Of a DNA stretch of 64,000 nt, positions 34,350-47,113 are shown in pieces. The DNA is taken from positions 124,001 through 188,000 of the forward strand of contig JABSSW010000063.1 of assembly GCA_018902385.1 (NCBI GenBank), given 5' to 3'. How positions within the stretch are numbered: the stretch's first letter is position 1; every line of letters begins with the position of its first letter. A model generated the notes under the pieces. The model was given only the letters and a program-made list of their open reading frames with translations. It had not been told where the DNA came from and searched no databases. The position numbers were made by a program, and so were the translations under genes. The stretch is from Physcia stellaris. Lineage: Eukaryota; Ascomycota; Lecanoromycetes; Caliciales; Physciaceae.

Positions 34350-34480
34350 ACATCGTTCAATTTCGATAAATTTTTTCAAACATCATATTTTGACTCATAA
34401 TTTTTTCATTTAATTAAATATTCGATTTCACGTCGAACAATCATTCGTTTGTTGATAATACGTTTCAATTCAAAAAATTT
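34350..34480 (-). pseudogene. Chromodomain of element N
   Basis: IINKRMIVRREIEYLIK is followed by TGA (34408-34406), then KNYESKYDV, then TGA (34378-34376). The two stops are ten codons apart, exactly the spacing of the two conserved Trp residues of a chromodomain (W-K-x-Y...W). Confidence 0.85.
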
Positions 34481-35266
34481 GATCAAATCAATGTTTTTTT
34501 CGACGAAAACAAAATTCGATTGAATAAAACGATGACGTCGAAAGAAATTTTTGATTGAATCAAAACATGATTTCAATTGAACGATAAAAAAAATCGAATG
34601 AATAGTTCATTTTTTGAAAATATTCAATCGATAAATTAATTTATCGATTTTTTTCGTGACACGAAAAAAAGCAATGTATTGTTGATTAAATTTGTTATTT
34701 AACATTGCGATCGAAAAAATGTCGTAATTTTTGTGAAAACGAATTTGTGTTCAATCGTCGACGACGAAATTAATCGATTGATGTTTGCGATCGTAATAAA
34801 ATTTGAAATTCATTTGTGCAAAAATCAAAACATTTGCAATTTTTTGTTGAATCATTTGCGATAACGACAACGACGATTTTTCGAAAAATTTCAACAAATC
34901 GAAAATTTGCGTGAAAATAAATTCATACGAAATTTCGTTAAACGTTTTGTCAATAACGATGATTATCGAATTGTTAATATTTCGTTGAATATCAAATATG
35001 ATTTCAATTCAATTTGCGAAATTATTCAACATATTAATGAAAAATTTGAAAACAATTTCGATTGTTTGATTAATTTTTTTCGATTGTTTATCGATTTGTG
35101 AATGATAAATTGTATTGTACAATAATTTCACATCAAGACGTGTGAAAATTTCTCGTCAAAAATTTTTTATAAATTTTCGATTTCGATCAAATATCAAAAT
35201 TTTAAATAATTTTCAATCGTCGAAATCAAATTGATTCAATAAAATTCGATTTCATTAAACGATTGT

Positions 35267-35743
35267 TCAAATATTTTTGTTTAACACAATAATAATTCGT
35301 TTCGTGAATTTGCATGTAATCGACATAACGACGTTGAATTGTTCGACGCGTGATATTGACAACGCAAAAATGAAATTTAAATTAAATGTGTGAAAAAAAA
35401 TGATTGACGACAAAATAAATTGTAACGAATCGTGTGATTGATGACGTTTGATTCGATTAATTTGACATTTTGAACAATATTTCAAATAATCGCGTAATTG
35501 ACGAATCAAATCACGAATATATCATGTCGAAACGATTTGCTCATAACATTTTGCGTATTTTGAATGATCATTTGAGTCGTCATGAACGATTTTCAACACA
35601 TTTTTGACGACAGCATTCGATATACAAAATCGACGAAAAACGAAAACGTGATCGTCAATAGTGTCATCAACGCGAAAAATAAACTCATGATTTTTTTTTT
35701 CAAAAGAAAAATTGACGTCGTTCTCGATGTCTAAAACATTCAA
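35267..35743 (-). pseudogene. Integrase N-terminal part of element N
   Basis: The frame 35743-35522 has the end of the linker and H-x3-H-like residues (HDDSNDHSKY); 35509-35267 has C-x2-C (YCSKCQINRIKRHQSHDSL) and FFHTFNLNFIFALSIS, the start of the catalytic core with its Asp changed to Asn. The core beyond, 34.6-35.2 kb, is broken. Confidence 0.83.
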
Positions 35744-35752
35744 AATTCGATT

Positions 35753-36519
35753 TCAGTTAAAATCGATTTTGTAATCATCTAGAATTTTTTGTCGAAAGAC
35801 ATCATTCATTTTCATTAACGAACAAATAAAGTTTTTTTTCGACGATGTTTGTGAATCGTTGAAATTAACGAATCTAAACAAGACATTCGACACAAAATGA
35901 AACTTGTTTGATTTATGACGAATATTCAGATCGAAACGTTGAATATAATCGTTAACACGAATTAATCGAAAATTCAATTTATTTGTCGACGAAAACGAAA
36001 AAATAATCTGTTTGATTATGTTTAACGCAACGTCATGATCAATATAAATAACGATAAACGAAATGAATAATTCGATGAAATGACGAATTTTTCGCAATAT
36101 TCACATTATGTCAACGATTTTCATTTCAATCGATCAATAGCGAATTTCGATCGAATTCAATAATTTGAACAAAAACATTATTGATTGAATAAAGAATTTG
36201 ACTGAATATTCGTTTAATTTGATAAAAAATTTTTAACATGATAAATTACAACGTCGATGTCGAATTTTTTGTTGATATTCAAATTCACATAAATTTGACG
36301 TTTCGAATCATGATGAATGAAATAAAAAAATTTCGAAAATAAAAATTGAAATATTTCGTATGAAATTCGTTTTTTTGACGTTGCATTGTCGATTTTAATT
36401 CGATTAACGAAAATTTTTCTAACGTTTTTTTTTTGAAAGCAAACTTTAACAAAATAATTTTTTTTTCTTGTAAAGATTTTGACACGTCGACGTAAAATGA
36501 AACGTATTTTTTCATTCAA
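35753..36519 (-). pseudogene. RNase H region of element N
   Basis: Frames 36519-36214 and 36097-35753. The first includes SKRQIYVNLN-like sequence in its overlapping frame, the second has FIVIYIDHDVALNIIKQI and KLNFRLIRVNDYIQRF, the expected Gypsy RNase H blocks. Confidence 0.8.
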
Positions 36520-36870
36520 TCAATAAAATCAAAATAAATTTTCAATTGACGAAAAATACGAAAAAATTGAAATTTAGCAATGATTTTCAACTTTTTTTCA
36601 TTAATGAATAAATCAAATGAATCGACTTTTTGATTCAATAATTGCATTGATGAATAATCAATGAAAACTTTAATAAATTTGATGAATATATTAACGTTAA
36701 TCAATTTGATAAATATTTGACGCAAATGATTAACGTGTTTTTGTCAAATTCGTGAAAAAATGACGATATTATCAACGTATGTTTTGACAAATTTTCGATA
36801 AACACGAAATAATCGATCAATTTGTCGTTGCACGTAAACAAACGAATTTTTATATTTCATTACGACAACG
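36516..36870 (-). pseudogene. Reverse transcriptase fragment of element N
   Basis: On the minus strand MKYKNSFVYVQRQIDRLF leads into the active site YVDD read as YVDN at 36779-36768, followed by a TGA and HVNHLRQIFIKL. The 5' part of the RT toward 37.2 kb is broken. Confidence 0.83.
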
Positions 36871-37481
36871 TTGAATGATTTTTGATTTCGATAATTCATC
36901 ACAATAAATTTGTGTCGATTATTTGAATGTATTCGTCATTGATAAAAAAAACGAATGCATTCACGACAATAATATAAAAACAATTTTTGACGATTGAAAT
37001 GATTTTTATTTGAAACGACAAAAAATAAACATTCGATTGAATGATGACATTAAATTTTCGAACATTTACGACAACGCGATTTTTACGTTTTTCATTAACG
37101 TTTTTTCACACACAAAACATTGAATAATTAAATAATGTAAATTCGTTGATTCAAAATAATCGATTTAAATCGTGTAATTTGTCGAAAATTTTATCAACGA
37201 AAACACGATTTTTAATTTTCAAAAAATACATTTTAATTTTTTCAAAATTTTATTTTTTCAATCTGTTTTAAAGAATATTTTCATTCAATTTTTTTTCGAT
37301 AAATCAGCAAATTCGCTGTTTGTTTACAGAATCGAAAATTCAACGATCAAATTGCGAAAGATTTTCGTTTCGTCGAAAAAATAAATAGTGACATCATTGA
37401 ATAGCACAATGTTCGACGATGAGATGATAAACGTAATCGAAAATTTTAATTTTTCTGAAAAATCGAAAGTTTGATCTGTGA

Positions 37482-37535
37482 AAAAGTTTTCGCAAATCGA
37501 AAAACTTTCGCAAGTCGAAAAACTTTCGCAAATCG
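37482..37535 (-). repeat. Three 18-base tandem units in element N
   Basis: Units at 37482, 37500 and 37518 share AAAA, TTTCGCAA and TCG. On the minus strand they encode three near-identical hexapeptides (CESFST, CESFSI, CENFFT) in the linker between protease and RT. This is an expanded codon repeat, not a CRISPR array. Confidence 0.75.
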
Positions 37536-38128
37536 TTAAATAAAATGAAAATTTGTGACAGATTAACGTTGTCAACATTAATCAAAAACGAAATCGATTC
37601 GATACGTATCGTCAACGAAATAACAATGATAATTTGAATTGACGTAACGACGACAATGATAACGATTAACGTCGTGACGAAAATGACGATAATTTTTTTA
37701 AATTACGAAATTTTGTAAATAATGCGCGATGTTTTCATGATTAAATTAACATCATCGTCGTTGACGAAAAACGCGTTTAAATAATCGAATTTAATGAAAT
37801 AATTTAAACGATAATTACGTGAAATTTTAACAATTTGTTTGTCGTCATTACGAACAAAAATAATTTCGATAAAAATGTTCATAAAATGAATATACAAAAT
37901 AAATTCAATTTCATTTGATTCGAAAAAATAATTTCGATTATTAAAAATATTGTCGACAAAATAATGAATTGAAATGATCATTTTTGATTGCGACGAAACA
38001 ATGATTGTTTTTTTGATATGTATTGATTTGTGCATCGATTGATCAATTGACGATCGACGACGAATGTCAATAAAAATAATAACGTCGCAATTGTCAATCG
38101 TAATTTTGTTATGTTCGTTGTCAATGTT

Positions 38129-38437
38129 TCATTTTTCAAAATCAATAACATCATTGTCGATAAACATGTTGATTTTGAAATTGTTCATCAAATGAATTTC
38201 GCGACGAATTATAATTTTGACGATTTTGTCATTTTTTTGATCAAAAAAATACATCGAAACAATAACGTATTCAAAAATTTGATGTTGATCAATGATTATT
38301 TTTCGTACAATAAAAAATGTAATCATAATACGTATAAACAAATCAGAATTTTGACGAAAAAAAAATCGACGATTCGCAATAATGATTTTTGATTCAATAT
38401 CAATACAAACGAATTTTGATTCAATTTTTTCGAACAA
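38129..38437 (-). pseudogene. Retropepsin region of element N
   Basis: The active site D-T-G reads D-I-E at 38401-38393 in KFVCIDIESKIIIANRRF; the C-terminal block reads REIHLMNNFKINMFIDNDVI. The catalytic Asp survives while Thr and Gly are changed. The frame continues with interruptions into 38035-37703. Confidence 0.78.
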
Positions 38438-38799
38438 AACAACGTCAATTTTCGCGTAATTTCAATCACGATATTCACAATTAATTTCAATATTTTTTGA
38501 AAAATCAACATTTGACGAGATAATCGATATTGAATCATGATTAAAACAAGTTTGTTCGAATTTTTTCAAAAAATTTGCAAATTTTCAGAGTTAAATTTAA
38601 ATTTGATAAAAAGATCGATATTTCGCAACGACGATTTCAACGAAATCATTCAATAATAAAAAATTTCGAAAAGTTTTATTCAAATAATCAATAATATCGA
38701 AAATCGAAATTGAGTTATGATCGAAATTTGAAAAAATTTTTCGAAAATCGAACGACATTTCAGCAAACACAAAAAACGAATTTTCGAATTTTCGAAATT

Positions 38800-39095
38800 A
38801 TTGCGATAATGAATCGATTTCGATAATTTTTGAAGCGTTGAAAATTCATTCTGTTTTAAATCTTGATTATATGATGAAAATCATATGTGTTTGAATTTTC
38901 AAATTGCGAAACAATTTACAAATCACGAAAAGTTGACGAAATTTTTCGCAAACATTTCAATTGACGATTTGACACAAATTTGACAAACATTTTTCGAAAT
39001 CGCAAAAATTGCGACAATGAATCGATTTTTATCATTTTTGCACATTTTGCTTTACAATTTGAGTTAAACAGATAAAAATCATATCGATTTTGATT
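38800..39095 (-). repeat. Two copies of the shared module in element N
   Basis: Reverse complements at about 38800-38895 and 38990-39095 show ATATGATTTT and AAATCGATTCATT(A/G)TCGCAAT in the order seen at 14775 and 16209. The copies are about 190 bases apart. Confidence 0.6.
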
Positions 39096-39725
39096 GATTC
39101 AAAATGTGAAATAATTGCACGCTATTGAAACGTTTTAAAATGATTTTGACATATGTTTTTGAAAATTTGAATTTTCAATTGATGAAAATTATCGACTTTA
39201 AGCAATACGAACGCGAGATTGATCAGAATTCTTTGAATCGATGATTAAATTCGCGTCAAACGAATTTACAGAATATTTTATTATAGAAAGATTCTATTGA
39301 TTCAAATAAATTTTTGATAATTTTAATCATAAAAATAATGACGACATGTGAATCGATAATATCGATTTCGATTTTTTTAAAAAAATTCAATTGTTAATTT
39401 GAAAAAAATTTTTCAATCGAACATTAAAATCAAAACATTCGACATTACGAATGTGATTATGAAATTTGTTGTTTGAAACGAAAAACTTTGTACAACGACG
39501 ACAAATAAAAACGATTGACAAAATAAAATGATTAATTGTCGATTCATGATCAAAATCGTCAAAATGATCAAAATCATAATAAATTAAATTTTCGAAATAA
39601 TATGTTGATTGATTTTCGCTAATTTCGTCGATGAAAAAATTTTTTCAATTGATTTTTGATCGTTTTTTTTTTCAAATTCATTCAAAACATAAATTTTACG
39701 TTTGAAATTTTTGTCATCACGATCG

Positions 39726-41023
39726 TCAAATTTTTTTTTTTGTTAACGTGATTGATTTTTGAAATCGAACGCGTTTTTTGACGTTAACAACAATAATTGT
39801 TTTGCGAATGACAAAACGATTTGACGACGTTTTGATTGAAAAACGATTGTTTTTGATAAATTTGTTTTTGTTGAACGAAAACGAAATAATCGACAAAACG
39901 ATAAATTTGAAAAAAAAAACGTTAAATTCATTTGACGATTGAAAAAATTCGTTTTGTCGATCACGTTTGTTTTGTTTATTGAAACGATTGTTATTGTTAA
40001 ATTTCGAATTAAAAACGAATTTGCTAATCATGTCGAATCATATGTCGAATTTTTTTTCAAATAATCAAAAAAAGTTCGTATCGTAATATTCGATTTTGAT
40101 TTTGAAATGTCGCGTCGAAATTCATAATCAAAATTAAATCAAATTAAAATAAATTGATTGAAAACAGATTCGAATTCAACGATTTTGACATGTCGAAAAA
40201 TGTTTTGAACGTACATACGAAAATTACGTTGTTGTTTAACGTTTGACATGATATATCGTTTTTTTTGTAAATTTTGTAATGTTTGAATTGTTCGTTTTTT
40301 GAATGATTTGATTAAAATTTGATATCAAATGATTAACGAAACGATTCGTAACAAATTTTTTTTCAATTCGAACAAAATCAATGAATGTCATTTTTGAACG
40401 TAATCACGAAAACATTGTAACAAAACAATACGAAATTTGTTTTCATTTCGTAACGAAATTAAATTTTTCAAACGATCGACGAAAACATAAACATCAACAT
40501 AATAAATGTGTTTGTCGAAATATTTTATTGATTTATTCACGTTGACGACAATGTCGTTATCGTAATCAAAATCGAAAAAATTAACATTTTTCATTTTTCA
40601 TTCGTCAACATTGTTGTTATAATCAGCTGAAAATTGAAAATTGTTGTCGAAATTCGACGAATTGTAAATTGAATTTTTATCGTCATTTTGATCACGACGT
40701 CGATAATTTAAAACGACAACAATAATTTTCGTTATTTCACGACGTTGAATTTCGTTGAAATCAAACGCAAACGATTGAACTGAATTGTCAATTTGCGTAT
40801 TCTAATTCATGTTGTCACGAGAAATTTTTTCAATAATTAAAATGATTCGAATATCAATTGAATTTGAATCAAATGTTTTTGCAAAATTGCTATTGATATC
40901 GTTGAATCGAATAAATTCGAATAAAAATAAATTTCGATTTCGTTGATTTTGATTGATGATTGATGAAAAATTGAACGTAAATATTCGTCGTCGCTCGATT
41001 GTTTTTGCAATCGATTGTAACAA
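39726..41023 (-). pseudogene. Gag-side remnants of element N
   Basis: Minus-strand frames 41023-40802, 40594-40388 and 40031-39726 lie between the 5' LTR and the protease. They are Asn/Asp/Phe/Arg-rich and have no readable zinc knuckle. Their gag identity is inferred from position only. Confidence 0.5.
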
Positions 41024-41693
41024 AACGTTACGATGACGTGAAATTCAAAAAAATTTTGTAATTGACGAATCGTTCGACGAATTGAAATTGTTGAAAATTG
41101 AATTCGTAATGTGTGAATTCAAAAAATTTCGAAAAATAATCGAAATTTTGTAAACAATAATATATTCACGAAATTTTTGAACAATTCGTCGAAAAACATT
41201 GATATTCGTATTTCATTCGACAGAAAATTCGATCGATTTCGAAAAAATTGATTTGATTGTATTTCGAAAATTGAATGCAAAACGATTAAAAAAAATTCGA
41301 AACGACGATAACAATTATGATTTGTTTGATTTTTTCGTTAAATTTTTCGATTTCACGATGTTTGATTTGAAAAAAACGATAAAATTCGTGTGTTTTCGAA
41401 ATGAAAATTTATGTCACGAAATTGCTGATAAAAATCAATTTGAACGAATTGTGAAAAAATTTTAACACACAAAAAAACAAATACAATTCGTTGTTGATGA
41501 ATCAAAATGAAATATTCATACAATGAACAAACAAAAAAAATTGATAAATAAATTGACGAAATCGATCGATATAACACGAATTGAAAAAAAAAAAATTTTT
41601 TGCAAATAAATTACAAAAATTGATTTGATTGATGTTATTACGCAATTAATTGATACAATAATAACGATTGATTGATAAAATGATGTTATCAAT

Positions 41694-41847
41694 TGTTAAA
41701 ACATTGATTTATTGATGAAATAATAAAAAAATATAAAATGTTAAATACAAAAAATTTGAATAAATAACAATGTCAAATCGACTAATCAAATCATTCAAAA
41801 TTGACAGAAACAAATTTTTCAAATCAAACAGAAATCGATTTGTAACA
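41694..41847 (-). repeat. 5' LTR of element N (right copy)
   Basis: 154 bases; followed by AAAAT (41848-41852). Confidence 0.88.
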
Positions 41848-41852
41848 AAAAT

Positions 41853-44073
41853 AAATATCTTGTTTAAACGAAAACGAAAATGAATTTGAAAAATCAACAA
41901 AATGATTATTAAAACGTAAAAATTGCGAATATTGAAATCGCGAATCGAACGTGTTTCGATTTTTTTTGAATTTCGTCTTGTTGCGTTTGTTGAAATCGAT
42001 ATTGTTGATTTGCGTATAAACGTTTTTGCATATTTTGTGTCAATTGTTGTCGATTTGAATAATCTGATTGATACGAACGTTGTTGTTGTTAAAAAACGTA
42101 AACGTTATTTTGTTTGTCAAATTGATACGAAGTTGAATATTGCGTCTGTCGTAATTGCGAAAAAATTCATTGAAATTTTCGTAATCATTACGTTCATTGA
42201 TGAAAAAGAAAATATTATACGAATCGAATGAAATTGAAACTTGAAAACGATAAATAAATTGAAAACGACGATCGTTTTCGAATGAATGATAAAAACGATA
42301 TTTGTTTTCAATGTTTCATCATATTTTTTTTTTTTATAAGTTGTTGTAAAAACTCGTTCATTGTAATTTTTTTGTCGATTTAATTAAATTTCGTCGAAAT
42401 TTCAATTTCAACTCATTGTAAATCAAATAAAGTTGTGAATAAATTGACATCATAATCGATTTAACATTTTTGATTATTATTTTAACGAAATCGAATGATT
42501 TTTTATGTTTGCGAACATTTTTCATAATGTATTTTTTTTTCGTGATCATCGTCAACGTCGTGAACGACGATTTTTTATAACGTTTTAACAACAAACGTTT
42601 TCATTTTTTTACGTTTTTTTTTAATTTGATCAATTTTTTTTGATCGTCATTGACGATTTCAATATATTATCGTAATGCGTGATCACGCATGCAATTATAA
42701 AAATTTGTTCGAATCATATCAACATTTTTGAACAATGTCATATTTTTAATTTTTTCAATATAGAAATGAACATTTCGAAAATATGTATTTTTGTTCGAAT
42801 GTTCGATCGAATTGTCGATAATAACGTTTTTTTTTTCGTATCACGAATCGAAAAATTTTGTTTTTTGAACATTTCATTTGACGTCATCGTCATTGTCAAA
42901 AAATTCGATTGAATTTGATGATTGACAAAATTTTGAAATTTTGTTTGAATATTGTTTCGAACATTCGTAATCAATGTTTGAAAAATTTGTCATTGTTGTT
43001 GCGTGAATTTCGTATTTTGTCAATTGTTATTTTCGTTTGTTATGTTTGAATTGAATGCGAAAATAAATTCGATATTTTTTGTGTTTCGAAAAATGATTTC
43101 AACGAAATTATGATGTTGTTTCGTCGTTGAAAAAACGACGTCGACGAAAATGATTTGAAATTTACGACGTAAATTTTTCGAAAAATGAATGTAAAAAATA
43201 TCAAAAAAAATATTTGCAATCGTCGATTTTAAATCAAAAATAAATGACGTAACACGATCATTAATTCAATCGAAAAAGAATTGATTATTTCGATAAACTT
43301 TTGTGACAATCATAAAAACTTTAAGATTTTTGCGAAAACGAATTTTGTCGACAATTCATTTTGTTGAATAAACAATGTTTGTCGAGATTGAATGATTAAT
43401 AATTGACAACGATGTTGATTTAAAACAATTAATTACGATATTGTTCACAGTAATTTTTGTCGATGTATTGACAAAAAAATTCAATTAATTGTATCGATGT
43501 AATCGAATAATTCAAACGCAATGCGAATGATTTGTGATGTAAAAACAATCAAAATGACTTAAATGAAAATAATGTGTCGTATTGAAATTTGAAATAAAAT
43601 GATGATAAACAAAACAAAAAAACGAATTGAAATTTTCAAAACTTGTTGAACAAATTATTTGTTGATGAAAAAACAAATAAAATCGTTAAATTGAATTGTT
43701 CAAATCAAACAGAAATTCGATGATAAATTGATTTTCAAATGTGTCGTCATTGAGCGATGACAATGCGAATTTTCACGAAAAATCGAAATATTTTGAATAT
43801 TTGAATGAAAAATCAATCGTCTTTGTTGAAAATTGTAAAATATTGAAAAAATTTGATTGAAATTTTAATTTTCAATTGAATGAAATAAATTGATTGATTT
43901 CGATCGACACGTCAAATCGAAAAAGCAACGAAATTTTCGATTGCGACAACGACGTCAATGATGAATAATTGACATTTTAAAATCGTGTGTTATTTCGAAA
44001 ACTGATACGTCAAAAACAATTGATGATGTCGATTTGTTTACGTACAAATTATCGTTTGAATGATGTTATCAAT
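41853..44073 (-). pseudogene. Gag-side remnant of element B
   Basis: This is the part of B between its 5' LTR and the N insertion. No conserved domain can be read. Frames 42594-42358 and 42974-42738 on the minus strand are short and lack Gly, Pro and Trp. Assignment rests on position. Confidence 0.45.
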
Positions 44074-44267
44074 TGTTATGCGTAATGTGTGAATTGATTG
44101 ATTTAAAAATTATGAACGACAAAATGTCAATTTATGTACAATAATTGCGAATCAATTGTTTGATCATCATTCATTTAATATGAAATGACGACAAAATTCT
44201 TGTCAAATGTTTTGCAAAAATATTCGATTTAATTTCAAATCATTCAATTTGATTTTGTGTCATAACA
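44074..44267 (-). repeat. 5' LTR of element B (right copy)
   Basis: 194 bases, TGTTATG...CATAACA (perfect 7-base terminal inverted repeat), followed by CAAAA (44268-44272). Confidence 0.9.
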
Positions 44268-44504
44268 CAAAACATCATTCAAAAAAACGATATCGCAAAT
44301 ATTGATTACAATTTCGAAAATTCGTTTATCAAAAAATGTTGAACGAAAAAAAAAAACAATTTTTTATTTCGATTTGAAATGCAAAATTGAAACAACATGT
44401 TGAAAATCGACGAAAAAACAAAACATCAACGACAAATTCGAAAAAAATTGATTGAATTGACGAACAATAAACGTTTTCGTTGAAAATTTTTCAATTTCAA
44501 TATT
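44268..44504. other. Short spacer between elements B and D
   Basis: It begins with the CAAAA target copy of B. The rest (237 bases) is AT-rich sequence without a recognisable feature and should be the right continuation of the DNA into which B inserted. Confidence 0.6.
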
Positions 44505-44730
44505 TGTTACGAGCATGTCTGACAGATAAATTTGACAAATAGATGATTGATATAATATGTAATCGAACAACGAATTATGTTTTAATTTTTACGTTGAAAT
44601 TAACATGATTTGAAATTTGACGTTGAAACATTGTTTGCAATTTCAACATTTTGTATTTATTTGTTTTTGCAAATTTATTGTTTTCGTTTAATTAATCAAT
44701 AATACGTTTATTCAAGCACGACTCATGATA
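44505..44730 (+). repeat. 5' LTR of element D
   Basis: About 226 bases. If the LTR proper ends at GCACGACTCA, the next bases TGATATTAC could be a primer binding site with TGG changed to TGA. Confidence 0.8.
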
Positions 44731-45001
44731 TTACAATAAGTTTTCAATTTTATCGCTCGTCGTGATACGCGAACGTTCAAAAATAAAATCTCAAATCGAT
44801 TAAGTTTTTTTGACGAGACAAACGACGAAAAATTCTGTTGATCAGACAAACGATCAAAAATTTTTTTGACGAAACATTTGACGAAAATCGTGAAATAACA
44901 AGTCGAATTTTCACGCAAACGACGATATTTTCGACGATAAAAGAAAATTGATTCGATTAATTTTTTTTCTTTTATCATTTTTCAATTTTTCATTTTTAAT
45001 T

Positions 45002-45926
45002 ATGACTCGAAGTCATCACGAAACAATTTTTTTCGAATCTTTTATTTCGGTGAAACAACGTCTCAGAACGTTACGTTTCAATGTGAATCGTATGTTACAA
45101 AAAATCAATGACAATTCTTTCGACGAGAATTTCGTCGAGCAGTTCAAGCGTCGTCGATCTGTTTCAACGATCGAGTTCATAAAAATGAAAAATGACGAAG
45201 TCATTTACTTTTTGAACATCGTCATCATCGATCAGTTGAAATGATAAATCAATCAAAAAATTATCGATTTTTTGAAAAATTTGATCGATTACGCATTAAT
45301 CGTGACAATTATTTGAACGCTTTGATTCAATATCAAAATTTGTACAATATCGTCAACGTCGATCGTGACGAACTGATTAATACAAACGTTAAATTCGATA
45401 AAATTCGTAAAAAAATGAATATTTTGAAAATTAATTACGAACAAACGCGTGATCGATTTTTAATCAAACAACACGATTACATTTTTTCAAAAAAATCATG
45501 ACGTTTTGTTAGTCACGATTCGCGATCGTACACGAAATTTTGATAACGACGATGAAAACAACAACGACGAAATCAACGTAATTAGTTTTTTCAATAAAAA
45601 CAAACGACGTTCAAAAGTTCATTCAAATTCTTTTAAATTCATCGACGAAATGAAATTTATTTGACGTGTTTGAAAAACAAAAATGCATGATAAAATGACG
45701 ATCAACGTCGATCATTACGACACGAACATAATCGCAATCACTATTGTGATTGATTGAATTGAAAATAATATCGATAATCACATACAATCGATACGTGATA
45801 TCGACATGAATCATTTCAAAAATTGACATATGATGTTGAAATTTTTGAATTTCATTTTCGAAAATTTTGATTTCAAACGCAATATGCGTATTCAATTTCG
45901 AACATTGATCATAAATATTCAGAATT
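45002..45926 (+). pseudogene. Gag 5' part of element D
   Basis: The frame from ATG 45002 to 45244 (MTRSHHETIFFESF...) and then 45241-45501, separated by a TGA-TAA pair, encode a charged, probably coiled-coil gag start with LNALIQYQNLYNIV and FDKIRKKMNIL. Beyond 45501 it is broken up to the E insertion. It keeps more AG, CT and a GG than most of the block. Confidence 0.65.
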
Positions 45927-46121
45927 TGTGAAATGTCATGCATTGATATGATACTAATACATAATTACACGAAAATATCGAAGTGAAAAGCAAATACATG
46001 AAAATTTGACAAAACATATGTAAAAGATTTGATCATAAACGAAATTCGATTTTGTCACTCGATGTGATAAAATAAAAATGTTAATTTTGTCAAATGTTGA
46101 ATTCGATGCACGCTCGTCACA
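45927..46121 (-). repeat. 3' LTR of element E (left copy)
   Basis: 195 bases, TGTGAAATG...CGTCACA; preceded by GAATT. It differs from the right copy mainly at CpT/TpT and ApG/ApA sites. Confidence 0.9.
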
Positions 46122-46531
46122 TTATTTTTCGTTTTTTTCAATTTCGTTTCGAAACGATTAATCATTTTTTTCATTTCTTTCATCGATCGACGATTCGAGA
46201 AATATCGTTGATTAAAACGTGAATAATTGAACGAATCATTGCGAAAACTGAAATGATCGAAACAGATGCAACAAACGTGATCTGAAATCAGAAATCGAAA
46301 AACGACGAAAACGTAAACGAAAACGTAAATCGAAATCATGCGAATGAGAATCTTGACTGCAAAAATGAAAATTTTGATGAAAATCTTGATTGCAACGAAA
46401 TATAAAAAATGTTTAATTTTTTGTATGATGAAATGATCGATTTTTTTGACAAAACAAAACGACAAAACGATATCGATTTCGCGAACGTATGTTGTTGAAA
46501 ATTTTTCGAATTCGAACTTTTCAAATTTTGA

Positions 46532-47113
46532 CTAATCGATGTTTTCTGATTGATTGCAAACATGAAATAAAAAATTATTCGTGATTGATACATAAAAAAA
46601 ACGTGATTGACGAGATGAACGAATGTCGAAACGTTGCGAAAAAACACGACGTTTTTGATGCGAATGTAAATCAAATGATTTAAGTTTTTCACGAAACATG
46701 CGAATCAAATCATCGATAATAAAATAAAATTTCTGATGTTTTGATACAGATTTTCGAGAAAAGAAATCCGAAAATGTAAATGAATTGACTGATAATTTCT
46801 TAAATCGATTTTGATGTGATTCTATGTGTCGCAATCGGAAAATTTGAACATTTCGATGATATTGATTCAAATATCGATGTAAATGTTGAAAAAAAAAAAT
46901 CGATAAAACAAGCGAAACAAACGAGCAAATGATTGTTGACTTTTTTTTGATTTTGTACGTGAATTCTGATGTAAAGAATCGAAAATTCGACTTGATATGT
47001 TGTTCGCGTATGTGAGTTTTCGTGAAATTGATTCTTGAAATTGAAATTCTGTTAATTTTGCAAATCACTTTCGAAAAATTGATTTGTTTGATATGTTTCA
47101 GAAATCGAATCAT
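46532..47113 (-). pseudogene. Element E module with damaged finger and IDDLIRMF motif
   Basis: The 193-codon frame runs through the remains of a finger, where a shifted frame replaces the C2H2 pattern but THIREQH remains. It continues with FTSEFTYKIKKKSTIICSF and KHQKFYFIIDDLIRMFREK. The same blocks recur in the E-family copies at 58.2 and 63.6 kb. It contains no Gly, Pro or Trp. Confidence 0.65.

Larger units (their letters stand above)
33734..41847 (-). mobile_element. Element N: Ty3/Gypsy chromovirus nested in element B
   Basis: LTRs of 153 (33734-33886) and 154 bases (41694-41847) end in TTTGTAACA on the plus strand and begin TGTAAAA or TGTTAAAA. The target duplication AAAAT is present on both sides (33729-33733 and 41848-41852). 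Coding order on the minus strand is gag (41.0-39.7 kb), repeat modules (39.1-38.8 kb), protease (38.4 kb), linker (38.0-37.3 kb), RT (36.9-36.5 kb), RNase H (36.5-35.75 kb), integrase (35.7-34.6 kb), chromodomain (34.5-34.35 kb). It inserted after B, but is about as mutated. Confidence 0.9.
28727..44267 (-). mobile_element. Element B: Ty3/Gypsy chromovirus interrupted by element N
   Basis: Two 194-base repeats (28727-28920 and 44074-44267), which start TGTTATG and end ATAACA, match at about 188 positions and are flanked by the same CAAAA (28722-28726 and 44268-44272). The 15.5 kb span is too long for one element because N (8.1 kb) sits inside it at 33734-41847; without N it is about 7.4 kb. 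Pol reads on the minus strand: protease 33227-32559, RT around 31.7 kb, RNase H 31.4-30.6 kb, integrase 30.5-29.3 kb, chromodomain 29.2-29.1 kb. The gag side is 41.9-44.0 kb. It is among the most mutated elements here. Confidence 0.9.

Noticed and set aside
37482-37535. 18-base direct repeats as a possible CRISPR array
   Set aside because: There are no spacers; the units are contiguous and in frame within a retrotransposon linker of a eukaryotic genome.
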